DNA from: Diadema setosum
Taxonomy: Eukaryota > Echinodermata > Echinoidea > Diadematoida > Diadematidae
NCBI RefSeq assembly: GCF_964275005.1
Contig: NC_092700.1
Location: 18,605,015 to 18,669,014, forward strand
DNA length: 64,000 bases
Direction of reading: 5' to 3'
Below: more notes on this DNA, generated by a model
What the model was told of the DNA's origin: nothing
The model's database searches: none
What the model saw: only the letters and a program-made list of their open reading frames with translations
Position numbering within the stretch: the stretch's first letter is position 1
The DNA's letters: not shown here

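Overview
The window looks like an intron-rich animal genome, most likely a marine invertebrate. An echinoderm is my tentative guess, made from general impression rather than from a diagnostic marker. Support for an animal: about 47 GT-AG introns of 0.4-3.4 kb on one strand, AT-rich introns packed with short inverted-repeat transposons (MITEs), a relic PIF/Harbinger transposon, and a broken CR1/Jockey-like LINE. I see no bacterial operon structure, no rRNA or tRNA gene, and no second host gene.

One giant plus-strand gene fills the window. I could chain 48 coding exons from 1161 to the right edge. All 47 in-window junctions have AG acceptors and GT donors, and all agree in reading phase, giving one open frame of about 15.3 kb (about 5,100 residues). 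Neither the start codon and signal peptide nor the stop codon is inside the window, so the real protein is larger. It is built from 12 tandem modules of about 370-440 residues. In order, each module has a GHGGxGG-type loop, a GGG-rich strand ending near IDGxISANG, a GGGSGGSI block, a GGGGSGGRIA block, a GAAGTVY block, a VDNxG turn, a GDxSGxLHI strand, and two Gly-poor strand-rich blocks. This pattern suggests a secreted or cell-surface solenoid or fibre. I do not recognise a named gene; the closest family I can recall is the large plant 'glycine-rich protein' group with GGGGSGGR blocks.

Layout. Module 1: 1161-6490. Module 2: 7078-17000, carrying an extra Cys-containing domain of roughly 170-190 residues. 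Module 3: 19500-24622. Module 4: 25791-29613 plus the start of the next exon. Module 5: 31022-40389, with a 10-cysteine furin-like insert at 35524-35768. Module 6: 40928-45001. Module 7: 46578-51792. Module 8: 52234 to about 56202. Modules 9, 10 and most of 11 lie in a single 4,042-bp exon at 55334-59375, and module 11 ends at 60260. Module 12: 60878 to the edge. Elsewhere a module is cut into four to eight exons, so the huge exon points to local intron loss, probably through a cDNA intermediate.

The introns hold the mobile DNA: a 2-kb Harbinger-like element with a TAA target duplication; a 383-bp TTAA-flanked hairpin MITE in three copies, one split by a LINE-tail fragment and ending 25 bp before a splice acceptor; a LINE remnant interrupted by a 166-bp hairpin MITE; a 94-bp palindrome family in five full copies and one partial; small inverted-repeat elements carrying telomere-like CCCTAA runs; and a 155-bp TTGAA array starting seven bases after a splice donor.
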